Below are positions 8,587 through 17,533 of a stretch of 64,000 nt of DNA, piece by piece. The DNA is from JBNLAN01 sp050302175 (GTDB taxonomy: Bacteria; Pseudomonadota; Zetaproteobacteria; Mariprofundales; Mariprofundaceae). Made by a program: the position numbers and the translations under genes. Within the stretch, counting starts at the first letter, position 1, and every line of letters starts with the position of its first letter. Location of the stretch: NCBI GenBank assembly GCA_050302175.1, contig JBNLAN010000008.1:62001-126000 (forward strand), in the 5' to 3' direction. Under the pieces are notes generated by a model, which was not told the origin of the DNA, ran no database searches, and worked only from the letters and a program-made list of their open reading frames with translations.

Positions 8587-9405
8587 GTGACCTCCGTATT
8601 ATTATTCCCGCTGGCAGGCATTGTTACTTCCATCGCCACACTTCTGATCTGGAAAACAGCTCTGGGCAGCGAGCCCGGCCAGCCGAAACACGGTGCCCTG
8701 GCCTCACTGGTGGCTATCTCCACAGGCATGACCCTGATCGGATTGCTCCTTCGGGAACCTATCAAACCGGAGGGTCTCTATTTTGGTCTCGTCTCCGGAT
8801 TAGCGACCGCCACTTTGCTGATTCAAGCCAGTTATCTTTTCGGCCTGATACGCCACGGCATCCGCGGCCTCGGGCTTATTCTGCTGCCGGCAACCGCCCT
8901 GCCGCTGCTCCTGATTCCTCTTCTCTCAGACTCGGATGCCACGGCCTCCTGGATACAAACCAAATCGCCACTACAGGATGCGCATCTGCTTATTTCGTTA
9001 CTGGCCTATGCGGTTCTGACTCTGGCGACCATTCATGCACTGATGTATCTGCAACTGAACCGCTCACTCAAACGCAAACAGATCGGCACCCTGCTCAAAG
9101 CACTCCCGGCTTTGACTGAAATCGAAAAGCATATGTATGCCCAGATACTGGGAGCTGCATGGCTGCTCGGTATCGGCATTCTGACCGGCCTGACATGGCA
9201 ATGGCGCGAAGCAGCGCATTTTCACCTGCTAACACATAAAATACTGCTGGCTATATTTTCCTGGGTGGTGCTCGTCATGCTGCTGGTCATGCGCAAACGT
9301 GCTAACTGGTCGGGGCGTAAGGGCAGCATTATGGTCATTGCCGCTTACATCATGCTCGTGCTGGCATATTTTGGTGTGAAGTTTATTCGACTTGGCATGA
9401 ATTGA
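8587..9405 (+). CDS. YpjD/CcsA-type inner membrane protein (cytochrome c assembly family)
   Basis: Integral membrane protein of the cytochrome c assembly (CcsA/CcmC-like) superfamily, whose best-studied members handle haem. I count about eight transmembrane helices in 272 residues. The segment around HLLTHKILLAIFSWVVLVML resembles the last conserved helices, and KRKQIGTLLKALPAL the loop typical of YpjD. The start is taken as GTG 8587, since the upstream in-frame sequence has no convincing start. It is followed 7 bases on by a CorB/YfjD-like gene; the ypjD-yfjD pair is conserved in Gammaproteobacteria. The exact substrate is not known. Confidence 0.8.
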   Translation: MTSVLLFPLAGIVTSIATLLIWKTALGSEPGQPKHGALASLVAISTGMTLIGLLLREPIKPEGLYFGLVSGLATATLLIQASYLFGLIRHGIRGLGLILLPATALPLLLIPLLSDSDATASWIQTKSPLQDAHLLISLLAYAVLTLATIHALMYLQLNRSLKRKQIGTLLKALPALTEIEKHMYAQILGAAWLLGIGILTGLTWQWREAAHFHLLTHKILLAIFSWVVLVMLLVMRKRANWSGRKGSIMVIAAYIMLVLAYFGVKFIRLGMN

Positions 9406-9412
9406 TCCATCC

Positions 9413-10690
9413 ATGGAAACTTCCGACATCCCCTTAGTTATTACCATTGGCATACTTATTTTCCTGCTGCTGGCCTCCGCCTTCTTTTCTGGTTCAGAGA
9501 CAGCGCTAACCCGCGCAAGAAAGGTGCGCCTGAGACTGCTCAGCGAGCAGGGCAACCGTGGAGCCAAACGCGCCATCGCCATGCAAAAGGCTCCGGAGAA
9601 AATGCTTTCCACCATCCTGATCGGTAACAACTTTGTGAACTTTGCTGCCGTATCGCTCACCACAGCGATCTTTGTTGTGCTCTACGGCGATCGCGTAGGT
9701 CCCGTATACGCAACCATCGCCTCCACCATTATCTTCGTTATTTTTGCCGAGGTTCTGCCCAAAACTTTCGCCGTGGCCCATGCCGAGGCTGTCTCCTGCA
9801 GAGTGGCTCTACTGCTTGGATGGATACAGAAACTTATCTATCCACTGGTCTGGCTACTGATGCTGATCGTGCACATATTCAGGCGGCTGTTCCGGGTTCC
9901 CGATAAGGAGGACACCGGGCTAACACATCAGGAGCTGTCGACCATCATCGATCTCAGCGCCGAAAGTGGCGTGCTTGACCAGGCACGGGAGCAGATGCTG
10001 ATGAGCAGTTTACACCTGCACGAAGTGCCGGTAAAAGCCCTGATGACGCCAAGGAAAAACGTGGTTTTTCTGGATGCAGGCAAGAGCGTCGCACGCTGTA
10101 TTGCCAAGGCCATGCAACACCCCCACTCGCGCTACCCGGTTTACCATGGCGCCACCGATCACCTGATTGGTATTGTGCATCTGCGCGACCTGATCAAAAT
10201 CGAACAAAAAAGCGAGCTGCTGGTTAATGCTGTCATCTGGAAAACCCCGCCTTATATTCCGGCCAGCAAAAACGCCCTGTCACAACTTTTTGCGTTTCAG
10301 AGCCAGCGGCAGCATTTGGCAATCATTGTGGATGAGTTTGGTGATATCGATGGACTGATTACACTGGAAGACATCATTGAGGAGATTGTCGGCGAAATCG
10401 ACGACGAATCCGATGCGCCAAGTTTGCCTGAAATGTGGAAACAACCTGATGGCTCCATGGTGGTAACCGGCACTGCCTCTGTGCACGATATCAACACAGC
10501 CATGGATATCGACCTCCCGGAGGAGGGCTCGACCACCATTTCCGGCCTGATTTTCGAGATTCTGGGGGATCAGCCGGACGGCCGTGTTTGCCTGATAATC
10601 GGCAACGTTCGTATTGAGGTGCTTCGCATCGAGGGGCACTGGATTAAACGGGTACGCGTCAAACCAGCTGACAATAAACCACACGAATAG
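9413..10690 (+). CDS. CNNM/CorC-family transporter-like protein (DUF21, CBS pair, CorC domain)
   Basis: Member of the CorB/YfjD family, linked to magnesium or cobalt transport and resistance. The 425 residues are ordered as a DUF21 membrane domain (to about residue 190, with ASAFFSGSETALTRARKVRL and ILIGNNFVNFAA), two CBS domains (about 205-325, with MTPRKNVVFLD and TLEDIIEEIVGEI), and a C-terminal CorC/HlyC domain (about 340-425). It sits behind the ypjD-like gene, probably on the same transcript. Its stop faces the uracil-DNA glycosylase gene. Confidence 0.9.
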   Translation: METSDIPLVITIGILIFLLLASAFFSGSETALTRARKVRLRLLSEQGNRGAKRAIAMQKAPEKMLSTILIGNNFVNFAAVSLTTAIFVVLYGDRVGPVYATIASTIIFVIFAEVLPKTFAVAHAEAVSCRVALLLGWIQKLIYPLVWLLMLIVHIFRRLFRVPDKEDTGLTHQELSTIIDLSAESGVLDQAREQMLMSSLHLHEVPVKALMTPRKNVVFLDAGKSVARCIAKAMQHPHSRYPVYHGATDHLIGIVHLRDLIKIEQKSELLVNAVIWKTPPYIPASKNALSQLFAFQSQRQHLAIIVDEFGDIDGLITLEDIIEEIVGEIDDESDAPSLPEMWKQPDGSMVVTGTASVHDINTAMDIDLPEEGSTTISGLIFEILGDQPDGRVCLIIGNVRIEVLRIEGHWIKRVRVKPADNKPHE

Positions 10691-10717
10691 AGATTAACAA
10701 TCTGCTGCTATCTTCTT

Positions 10718-11434
10718 CTACTGACCCTCGCATAAACGTGCTGCAACCGCACGCAGATCCTCCCAGCTTTTACTCTTCTGCGCTGGCGAACGCAGCAAGT
10801 AGGCCGGATGGTAGGTCACCTTCAGCGGGATATCGCCAAGCTTATGCCAACCGCCTCGCAAAGAGCCAAGCGAAGCATCCGTTTCCAGCACGGTCTGTGC
10901 AGCAACCCGCCCGAGCAGACAAATCACTTTCGGCGACAGTGCCGTTAATTGTGCATCGAACCACTTGGCACATGCCTGCACCTCTGCGGGCTCCGGATCC
11001 CGGTTCTTCGGAGGACGGCATTTGAGCACATTCATGATATAGACCTGTGACCGATCGAATCCAAGTGCTGCCAGCATACGATCCAGAAGCTTTCCGGCCC
11101 GGCCAACAAACGGCTCTCCCTGCAGATCCTCTTCCTGACCCGGCGCTTCACCAATCAATACCAGATCAGCCTCAGGGTTGCCGACGCCGAAAACAGTCTG
11201 CGTACGCGTACGCGCTAACGCACAGGCCTGGCAATTGCGAACTTGCTCCTGCAGCTCTTGTAAACCGACAGCGAGATCAGCGGATGTATCGCCCTTATTT
11301 GGCTTCTCTTCTTCTATGGCCGCCGGCGAAGCCAGCTGCGCGGGCTCTTGCCGCACAACAGCGGGCAGCGCAGATGCTGCCGGCGTTAGCACGCCAATCT
11401 GTTTCAGATAATAGGAATCGAAATCGTCGGGCAA
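10718..11434 (-). CDS. Family 4 (iron-sulfur) uracil-DNA glycosylase
   Basis: Removes uracil from DNA. The 238-residue protein has the [4Fe-4S] cysteine pattern of family 4: NCQAC, LKCRPP and a later QACAKW. The catalytic motif is GEAPGQEED, and the C-terminal motif around YHPAYLL is also present. The first about 60 residues are low-complexity and variable, as in some proteobacterial relatives annotated as DNA polymerase-like. The start appears to be TTG 11434, the codon directly after the fbp TAA stop and in the same frame; no better start is visible nearby. Confidence 0.88.
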   Translation of the reverse strand: MPDDFDSYYLKQIGVLTPAASALPAVVRQEPAQLASPAAIEEEKPNKGDTSADLAVGLQELQEQVRNCQACALARTRTQTVFGVGNPEADLVLIGEAPGQEEDLQGEPFVGRAGKLLDRMLAALGFDRSQVYIMNVLKCRPPKNRDPEPAEVQACAKWFDAQLTALSPKVICLLGRVAAQTVLETDASLGSLRGGWHKLGDIPLKVTYHPAYLLRSPAQKSKSWEDLRAVAARLCEGQ

Positions 11435-12379
11435 TTAACCAACCAGCAAACTAACCGCTTCGGAAGATCCAAGATAGACCGGTACACGCTGATGCAGGGC
11501 ACCAGGAGCTACATCGAGCACTGGCTGTTCACCTGTATGCGACATACCACCCGCCTGCTCCATCAAATACCCCATTGGAATCGCCTCATACAACAGGCGC
11601 AACTTGCCGGTCGTATTTTTATCATCTGCCGGATAGAGAAACACGCCGCCCTTTAGCAAGGTCCGGTGCATATCCGCCACCATCGAGCCAACATAGCGCA
11701 TACCGAGGCCGGTACGTCCTTTCAGACTTTCAAGCTTGGCTCCCATACCGTGTAACCACTTATCGGCGTTCGCCTCATTCACAGAGTAGTAGCCGCCTTT
11801 GGCCGGAATGCGAATATCCGGGTGACTCAATTCGAAACGGGCATCGGCAGGATTAAAGGTATAACCATTTACGCCTGCACCCACTGAACAAACCAGCATG
11901 GTCGAAGGGCCATACAGCACATAACCCGCCGCAACCACTTCACGTCCGGACTGCAGGGTATCGCTCACATCCGGCCGCTGACTGTTTGGCGACTTGCGTT
12001 TGACAATGGAAAAAATCGTGCCGACCGGCCCATCGATATCCAGGTTGGAAGAACCATCAAGCGGATCCACCAGCACCACCCAGTCGGCGGATGCATACTC
12101 ATCAATCACCAGCAGCTCCTCCTGCTCTTCCGAGCCTACAGCGCATACATGGCCTGTTGAGCGCATCTCATCGAGGAATATTTCGTCGGACAGCACATCG
12201 ATTTTCTGCTGCTGCTCACCCTGCACATTTTCGCCGCCGGCAGCGCCAAGTGCACCCCTGAAAACAGCTCCCCGCAACAGTGCCGAAATTTCGATGCCGG
12301 CACGGCCCACCCCTTGAATGATCGGCATCATTGCCGCCCCATTCGGGCCTTCCTGTGCAATCTTGTTCAAGGTAATCAT
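11435..12379 (-). CDS. fbp: Fructose-1,6-bisphosphatase, class I
   Basis: Hydrolyses fructose 1,6-bisphosphate to fructose 6-phosphate in gluconeogenesis and, in autotrophs, the Calvin cycle. The 314-residue protein has the metal and substrate motif VDPLDGSSNLDIDGPVGTIF and the downstream KGGVFLYPAD and LRLLYEAIPMGYLMEQAGG segments of class I enzymes. It starts at ATG 12379. Its stop is directly followed in frame by the start of the glycosylase gene, so the two are surely co-transcribed. Nothing in the window shows whether it serves carbon fixation. Confidence 0.96.
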   Translation of the reverse strand: MITLNKIAQEGPNGAAMMPIIQGVGRAGIEISALLRGAVFRGALGAAGGENVQGEQQQKIDVLSDEIFLDEMRSTGHVCAVGSEEQEELLVIDEYASADWVVLVDPLDGSSNLDIDGPVGTIFSIVKRKSPNSQRPDVSDTLQSGREVVAAGYVLYGPSTMLVCSVGAGVNGYTFNPADARFELSHPDIRIPAKGGYYSVNEANADKWLHGMGAKLESLKGRTGLGMRYVGSMVADMHRTLLKGGVFLYPADDKNTTGKLRLLYEAIPMGYLMEQAGGMSHTGEQPVLDVAPGALHQRVPVYLGSSEAVSLLVG

Positions 12380-12490
12380 TATAGCCCCTCCCCCGTTTAT
12401 TCAGCGCTGCACACCATCGCAGCCAACGCTTGAGTGATAGGCAAGCTAACGGATTTATTTTACATAGGGAAGATTGGTGCCGAATCAAAA

Positions 12491-12518
12491 TAAAAAAGGC
12501 TGCCAAAGCAGCCTTTTT
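12491..12518 (-). terminator. Intrinsic terminator behind tRNA-Asp
   Basis: An 11-bp stem, AAAAAGGCTGC with its complement and a 4-base loop, gives a T-run on the minus strand. The mirror-image A-run also makes it usable from the plus strand. It closes the tRNA-Val/tRNA-Asp transcript. Confidence 0.85.
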
Positions 12519-12526
12519 CTTAATAG

Positions 12527-12603
12527 TGGCGGAGCGGACGGGACTCGAACCCGCGACCTCCGGCGTGACAGGCCGGCATTCTAACCAACTGAACTACCGC
12601 TCC
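12527..12603 (-). tRNA. tRNA-Asp (anticodon GTC)
   Basis: A complete cloverleaf on the minus strand: acceptor GGAGCGG pairs with CCGCTCC, the discriminator is G, and the anticodon loop CTGTCAC gives GTC. The T-loop is GTTCGAGTCC, and CCA is encoded. It is one base from tRNA-Val. Confidence 0.97.
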
Positions 12604-12604
12604 G

Positions 12605-12680
12605 TGGTGGGTGAAACAGGGATCGAACCTGTGACCTACGGCTTGTAAGGCCGTTGCTCTCCCAGCTGAGCTATTCACCC
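12605..12680 (-). tRNA. tRNA-Val (anticodon TAC)
   Basis: A complete cloverleaf on the minus strand with acceptor GGGTGAA/TTCACCC, anticodon loop CTTACAA, T-loop GTTCGATCC and encoded CCA. Its 5' end abuts the T-run of the hupB terminator, leaving no room for a separate promoter. Confidence 0.97.
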
Positions 12681-12709
12681 AAAAAACGGGGTCTGACGAA
12701 TCAGACCCC
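12681..12709 (-). terminator. Intrinsic terminator behind hupB
   Basis: A 9-bp perfect stem, GGGGTCTGA / TCAGACCCC, with a TTCG tetraloop followed by G and six T on the minus strand. The T-run ends exactly where tRNA-Val begins. Confidence 0.9.
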
Positions 12710-12736
12710 TTGAAACCGAAAAGGTCGGAACCTAAC

Positions 12737-13009
12737 TTACTTAACTGCGTCCTTCAGGCCCTTACCAGCTTTAAACTTAGGAGCCTTGGATGCTGCAACC
12801 TGAATGGTTGCACCAGTGCGCGGGTTACGCGCTGTACGTGCTGCACGTGCTGCTACGGAAAAAGTACCGAAACCAACTAGGCTTACGGTGCCACCTTTCT
12901 TCAGTTCGCCTGCGATGCCGCCAAGCACTGCTTCAACAGCACTGCCAGCTGCACTCTTGCTCAAACCTGCTTCCGCAGCTACGTGGTTAATCAAATCTGC
13001 CTTATTCAT
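12737..13009 (-). CDS. hupB: DNA-binding protein HU
   Basis: Small nucleoid protein that bends DNA. The 90-residue protein starts MNKADLINHVAAEAGLSK, contains GFGTFSVAARAARTARNPRTG (the flexible DNA-binding arm) and ends KAGKGLKDAVK. The start ATG 13009 follows GGGAGGC at good distance; an in-frame ATG eight codons upstream lacks such a site. It lies behind lon, as in many proteobacteria, but has its own promoter and a strong terminator. Confidence 0.97.
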   Translation of the reverse strand: MNKADLINHVAAEAGLSKSAAGSAVEAVLGGIAGELKKGGTVSLVGFGTFSVAARAARTARNPRTGATIQVAASKAPKFKAGKGLKDAVK

Positions 13010-13041
13010 TTTGCCTCCCGCTGTAACGTTCAATGGACGAA

Positions 13042-13071
13042 ACTATCGTGTCCGAACCCACTGGCTGTCAA
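13042..13071 (-). promoter_or_regulatory. Probable sigma-70 promoter of hupB
   Basis: TTGACA (13066-13071 on the minus strand) with GATAGT (13042-13047) after 18 bases, in the 94-base gap between the lon stop and the hupB start. Confidence 0.6.
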
Positions 13072-13103
13072 CAGCTTTTTTTAGTGCTTTTATGTGTTTT
13101 CCA

Positions 13104-15545
13104 CTAATGCGCCGCGGATGAACCCTCGTCCAAGCGGATGCCCGCGATTGCTGCCTGTGAAATAAAACTGCCAGCAACGCTCATGCCTACAGGAAGCTCT
13201 GTCAAGGCATGACTTAACACCTCATCCATGTGCGACACAACATGCACTTGAAGGTGTTTCGTAACCTTTTCGGGTATCTCTTTCATATCCTTAGCATTTT
13301 CCTCTGGAATGATCACTTCACTCAATCCACCGCGGACTGCAGCAAGCAGCTTCTCCTTGAGCCCGCCAATCGGCAACGCCTTGCCGCGCAGGGTGATCTC
13401 ACCGGTCATGCAGACCTCTTTTCGCACCGGAATTCCGGTCAGGGCCGAGACCATTGATGTCGCCATCGCAAGACCTGCAGATGGGCCATCTTTCGGGATT
13501 GCCCCTTCCGGCACATGCACATGAATGTCGACATTCTGGTGAAAGTCAGGCTTAAGCCCCAACTGTTCGGCCCTTGAACGCACATAGGTCAGCGCTGCCT
13601 GCACCGACTCCTGCATCACTTCGCCAATCTGGCCGGTCACGGTAAGTTTGCCCTTGCCCGGCATCAGTGCCGTTTCAATCTGCAACAACTCTCCGCCCAC
13701 TTCTGTCCAGGCAAGCCCGGTTACCATACCGACCTGATGCTCGGCTTCGGCCATACCAAAACGGTACTGCTTCACACCCAGATAATCCTCAAGATCAGCG
13801 GCGGTAATTGTAATCGGTTCGGCAAAATCTGTTGCCACCAGCTTGCGCGCCGCCTTGCGACAAAGCTTGGCCAATGCACGATTCAGGTTTCGCACGCCTG
13901 CTTCGCGGGTGTAGTGCCGAATAATGTCCAGCAACGTCTCATGCTCGACGGTCAGCTTTCCTTTTTTCAAACCATGATTCTGCATCTGCTTCGGCAGCAA
14001 GTGTGTTTTGGCGATCTCCAGCTTCTCATCTTCGGTATAGCCGGCGATACGAATCACCTCCATGCGATCAAGCAGCGGCGCGGGAATATTCAGGCTATTG
14101 GCCGTGGTGATAAACATCGCCTCAGAGAGGTCGTAATCCACTTCAAGATAATGATCATTGAAGTTCACATTCTGCTCTGGATCGAGCACCTCAAGCAGCG
14201 CAGAGGACGGATCGCCACGAAAGTCGGCACCAAGCTTATCGATCTCATCAAGCAGAATAAGAGGATTCTTCACGCCAGCTTTCTTCATCGACTGAATAAT
14301 CTTGCCCGGCAATGAGCCAATATATGTACGGCGGTGCCCTCGAATTTCCGCTTCATCACGCATGCCGCCAAGGCTCAGGCGCACAAACTCTCGTTTGGTC
14401 GCACGAGCAATCGACTTGCCAAGCGAGGTTTTGCCAACGCCGGGCGGGCCGACCAGGCATAGAATCGGACCCTTCATTTTGCGCACCAGTTGCAGCACCG
14501 CCAGATGCTCAATAATACGCTCTTTAGCCTTCTCCAGTCCGTAGTGATCCTCATCGAGAATTTTCTCGGCCGCAGCCAGATCTTTGGAAACGCGCGTGCG
14601 TTTCTTCCACGGGATATCGAGCAGCCAATCCAGATAGTTGCGTACCACTGTCGCTTCCGAACTCATGGCAGGCATCATCTTCAAACGCTTCAGCTCTGCT
14701 TCCGCTTTTGTCTTCGCTTCATCGCTTAAGCCCAACGTCTTGATCTTCTCAGTCAGCTGCTCGAGCTCGTTGAAGGAGTCATCATCGCCAAGCTCCTTCT
14801 GGATCGCCTTCATCTGCTCGGAGAGATAATACTCCCGCTGACTCTTCTCCATCTGACGCTTGACGCGGGTACGGATGCGCTTATCCACCTGCATCACCTC
14901 GATCTCCTCCTCCATCATGGAGTAGAGCTGCTCAAGGCGCGCAATCGTGCCATGAATCTCCAGCAGTGCCTGCTTGTCTTCCAGCTTAAGATTCAAATGC
15001 GCGGCAATGGTATCGGCAAGCTTGTCGACATCCTCCACCGCCGAAACCGACATCACCACCTCGGGAGGTGTTTTGCGATTCATCTTAACGTAGGCTTCGA
15101 ATTTCTGAACCACCGTCTTGGCCACGGCGTCCTGCTCACGCAGATCCTCCGGCTCTTCCTGAATCACCTGATACTGGCCGAGAATCAGGTTACCATCATC
15201 CTGCATCGCACTCACATGTACACGCGGGCCACCCTCAACCAGCACCTTGATCGTGCCGTCAGGCAGTTTAAGCATCTGTAGTATATTGCCAACCACCCCC
15301 ACATCGTACAGCGCCTCGGGAGTTGGATCGTCATCGGACGAATTACGCTGCGCCAGCAGGATCAGCTGCTTGCCCCCCTGCATCACCTCTTCCAGTGCAT
15401 GCACGGACTTCTCGCGCCCAACAAACAGCGGCACAATCATATAAGGGAACACCACGATATCGCGCAAAGGCAATACCGGCAACTCACCCGTACCCGATCT
15501 CACTTCGAATACTTCACTTTCAGTGTCTTTCGTCCACTTTGCCAC
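13104..15545 (-). CDS. lon: ATP-dependent protease La (Lon)
   Basis: AAA+ protease that degrades misfolded and regulatory proteins. From GTG 15545 the protein has 813 residues: an N-terminal substrate domain (LPVLPLRDIVVFPYMIVPLF), a coiled region, an AAA+ module with Walker A GPPGVGKTS, and a protease domain with the Ser/Lys dyad (PKDGPSAGLAMA and GGLKEKLLAAVRGG). The GTG start is chosen because GGAG sits five bases upstream; the open frame runs further, into the intergenic space and clpX, without family similarity. It lies 40 bases behind clpX and upstream of hupB, the classic clpP-clpX-lon-hupB order. Confidence 0.97.
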   Translation of the reverse strand: MAKWTKDTESEVFEVRSGTGELPVLPLRDIVVFPYMIVPLFVGREKSVHALEEVMQGGKQLILLAQRNSSDDDPTPEALYDVGVVGNILQMLKLPDGTIKVLVEGGPRVHVSAMQDDGNLILGQYQVIQEEPEDLREQDAVAKTVVQKFEAYVKMNRKTPPEVVMSVSAVEDVDKLADTIAAHLNLKLEDKQALLEIHGTIARLEQLYSMMEEEIEVMQVDKRIRTRVKRQMEKSQREYYLSEQMKAIQKELGDDDSFNELEQLTEKIKTLGLSDEAKTKAEAELKRLKMMPAMSSEATVVRNYLDWLLDIPWKKRTRVSKDLAAAEKILDEDHYGLEKAKERIIEHLAVLQLVRKMKGPILCLVGPPGVGKTSLGKSIARATKREFVRLSLGGMRDEAEIRGHRRTYIGSLPGKIIQSMKKAGVKNPLILLDEIDKLGADFRGDPSSALLEVLDPEQNVNFNDHYLEVDYDLSEAMFITTANSLNIPAPLLDRMEVIRIAGYTEDEKLEIAKTHLLPKQMQNHGLKKGKLTVEHETLLDIIRHYTREAGVRNLNRALAKLCRKAARKLVATDFAEPITITAADLEDYLGVKQYRFGMAEAEHQVGMVTGLAWTEVGGELLQIETALMPGKGKLTVTGQIGEVMQESVQAALTYVRSRAEQLGLKPDFHQNVDIHVHVPEGAIPKDGPSAGLAMATSMVSALTGIPVRKEVCMTGEITLRGKALPIGGLKEKLLAAVRGGLSEVIIPEENAKDMKEIPEKVTKHLQVHVVSHMDEVLSHALTELPVGMSVAGSFISQAAIAGIRLDEGSSAAH

Positions 15546-15585
15546 AATCACTCCAACCTGCGCCGTACCGGCGCAAACCAATTTA

Positions 15586-16854
15586 TCAGGATCCTGTTTC
15601 TGCCTTCTTCTCTTCCGAATGGAAAACAAGCAGCGGCTTGGCGCCATCCATTACCACTTCGCGATTCACCACACACTTCTCGATATTGCCTAGCGTGGGG
15701 ATATCGTACATCACGTCCAGCATGGCGGCTTCCATAATGGCTCGCAGACCACGCGCACCGGTCTTGCGCTTGATCGCCTTTTCGGCAATCGCCTCCAGCG
15801 CATCTTCAGTGAAATCGACATCCACGCCATCGTAACCAAGCAGAGCCTTGTACTGCTTCACCAGAGCATTCTTCGGCTCGGTCAGGATCTCCAGTAGCGC
15901 TGCCTTATCGAGCTGACTGAGAGTCGCCACTGCAGGCAGACGTCCGACCAGTTCCGGAATCAGCCCGAATTTGATCAGGTCCTCAGGCTCGACATTTTTC
16001 AAAATCAGACCGATATCGTGTTCGCCTTCAGCGGCCACTGTAGCGCCAAAGCCGATCGAACGCTTGGCGCTCTTGGCCTCGATCAGCTTCTCAAGCCCTG
16101 CAAATGCACCACCCAGAATAAACAGGATATTGGTGGTATCGACCTGCAGGAACTCCTGCTGCGGATGCTTGCGCCCACCCTGTGGTGGCACCGCTGCCAC
16201 GGTCCCTTCAATCAGCTTCAGGAGCGCCTGCTGCACCCCTTCGCCGGAAACGTCACGCGTGATTGACGGCGAATCGGATTTGCGGGAAAGCTTGTCCACC
16301 TCATCGATGTAAACAATGCCGCGCTGGGCACGCTCCACATCGTAATCCGCCGCCTGCAGCAGCTTCAGGATGATATTCTCGACATCTTCACCCACATAGC
16401 CGGCCTCGGTAAGAGTCGTGGCATCAGCCATAACGAACGGCACATCGAAAATGCGTGCCAGCGTCTGCGCCAGCAGCGTCTTGCCGCAACCGGTCGGCCC
16501 CAGCAACAACACATTGCTCTTGGCAATCTCGACATCACTCGCCTTGCCATGCTCGATGCGCTTGTAATGATTATATACCGCCACCGATAACAGCCGCTTG
16601 GAGTCCTCCTGCCCGATCACATACTCATCCAGAAATGCCTTGATTTCTGCAGGCTTAGGAATCCCTTCGCTCTTCTGTTTACCGGATTCAACCGCGTTGC
16701 CCGAGAGCTCTTCGACAATAATTTCGTTGCACAGCTCAATGCACTCATCACAGATGAATACGGTAGGCCCGGCAATCAGTTTCTTCACATCATGCTGGCT
16801 CTTACCGCAAAATGAGCAATAAAGTGTGGAATCACCGCTATTTTGTCTTGCCAT
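15586..16854 (-). CDS. clpX: ATP-dependent Clp protease ATP-binding subunit ClpX
   Basis: Unfoldase that feeds substrates to ClpP. The 422-residue protein starts MARQNSGDSTLYCSFCGKSQ. Its N-terminal zinc-binding domain has CSFC and CDECIELC, followed by Walker A GPTGCGKT, Walker B VYIDEVDK and sensor segments. The start ATG 16854 has AGGAGGTG upstream and lies inside the 3' end of clpP (17-base overlap), so translation is coupled. Length and motifs are typical. Confidence 0.98.
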   Translation of the reverse strand: MARQNSGDSTLYCSFCGKSQHDVKKLIAGPTVFICDECIELCNEIIVEELSGNAVESGKQKSEGIPKPAEIKAFLDEYVIGQEDSKRLLSVAVYNHYKRIEHGKASDVEIAKSNVLLLGPTGCGKTLLAQTLARIFDVPFVMADATTLTEAGYVGEDVENIILKLLQAADYDVERAQRGIVYIDEVDKLSRKSDSPSITRDVSGEGVQQALLKLIEGTVAAVPPQGGRKHPQQEFLQVDTTNILFILGGAFAGLEKLIEAKSAKRSIGFGATVAAEGEHDIGLILKNVEPEDLIKFGLIPELVGRLPAVATLSQLDKAALLEILTEPKNALVKQYKALLGYDGVDVDFTEDALEAIAEKAIKRKTGARGLRAIMEAAMLDVMYDIPTLGNIEKCVVNREVVMDGAKPLLVFHSEEKKAETGS

Positions 16855-17458
16855 TTCCACCTCCTGCGGTTGCATCCGGACGATGCAGCAACACCTCATC
16901 CACCAGCCCGTAGGCCTTGGCCTCTTCGGCGGTCAGGAAATAGTCGCGCTCCACGTCATCGGAAATTTTCTTGACCGATTTTCCGGTATGCTTTGCAAGC
17001 ATTTCATTCATGCGCTCTTTTAATTTCAGAATTTCACGGGCATGAATCTCGATATCGGTCGCCTGCCCCTGAAAACCACCCAGCGGCTGATGGATCATCA
17101 CGCGGGCATTCGGCAACGCAAAGCGTTTGCCTGCCGCACCTGCCGCCAAAAGATGTGCTCCCATGCTTGCAGCCTGCCCCATGCACAGAGTGGAAACATC
17201 GCAGCGGATATACTGCATGGTATCGTAAATGGCGAGACCCGCGGTAACGAGCCCTCCCGGGCTATTGATATAGAGATAGATATCTTTATCGGGAGCTTCA
17301 GACTCAAGGAACAGCAACTGTGCCGTCACCAGATTGGCCATGGTGTCGTCAACTGTGCCTGCAAGAAAAATAATCCGCTCCTTGAGCAGGCGCGAAAAAA
17401 TATCGAACGAACGTTCGCCTCTTGGGGTTTGCTCTACGACGATGGGTACCAAACTCAT
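16838..17458 (-). CDS. clpP: ATP-dependent Clp protease proteolytic subunit ClpP
   Basis: Serine peptidase forming the Clp barrel. The 206-residue protein has the nucleophile in MGQAASMGAHLLAAG, the histidine in NARVMIHQPLGG and the Asp in VERDYFLTAEEA. The ATG start has AAGGAG seven bases upstream. It sits between tig and clpX with a 75-base gap to tig. The C-terminus carries a short Gly/Lys tail. One standard ClpP is present; no second copy is seen here. Confidence 0.98.
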   Translation of the reverse strand: MSLVPIVVEQTPRGERSFDIFSRLLKERIIFLAGTVDDTMANLVTAQLLFLESEAPDKDIYLYINSPGGLVTAGLAIYDTMQYIRCDVSTLCMGQAASMGAHLLAAGAAGKRFALPNARVMIHQPLGGFQGQATDIEIHAREILKLKERMNEMLAKHTGKSVKKISDDVERDYFLTAEEAKAYGLVDEVLLHRPDATAGGGNGKTK

Positions 17459-17533
17459 TGTTGCTCCTTGTCCTGTGTGGGCGTCCGGCCTGCCATTGCG
17501 CGACCGGGGCCCCGAGACTGAGGCAGCAACACC

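Noticed and set aside
13060..13082. Short palindrome followed by seven T on the plus strand behind lon
   Set aside because: It points the wrong way for lon and its centre is the hupB -35 box; no plus-strand gene ends there.
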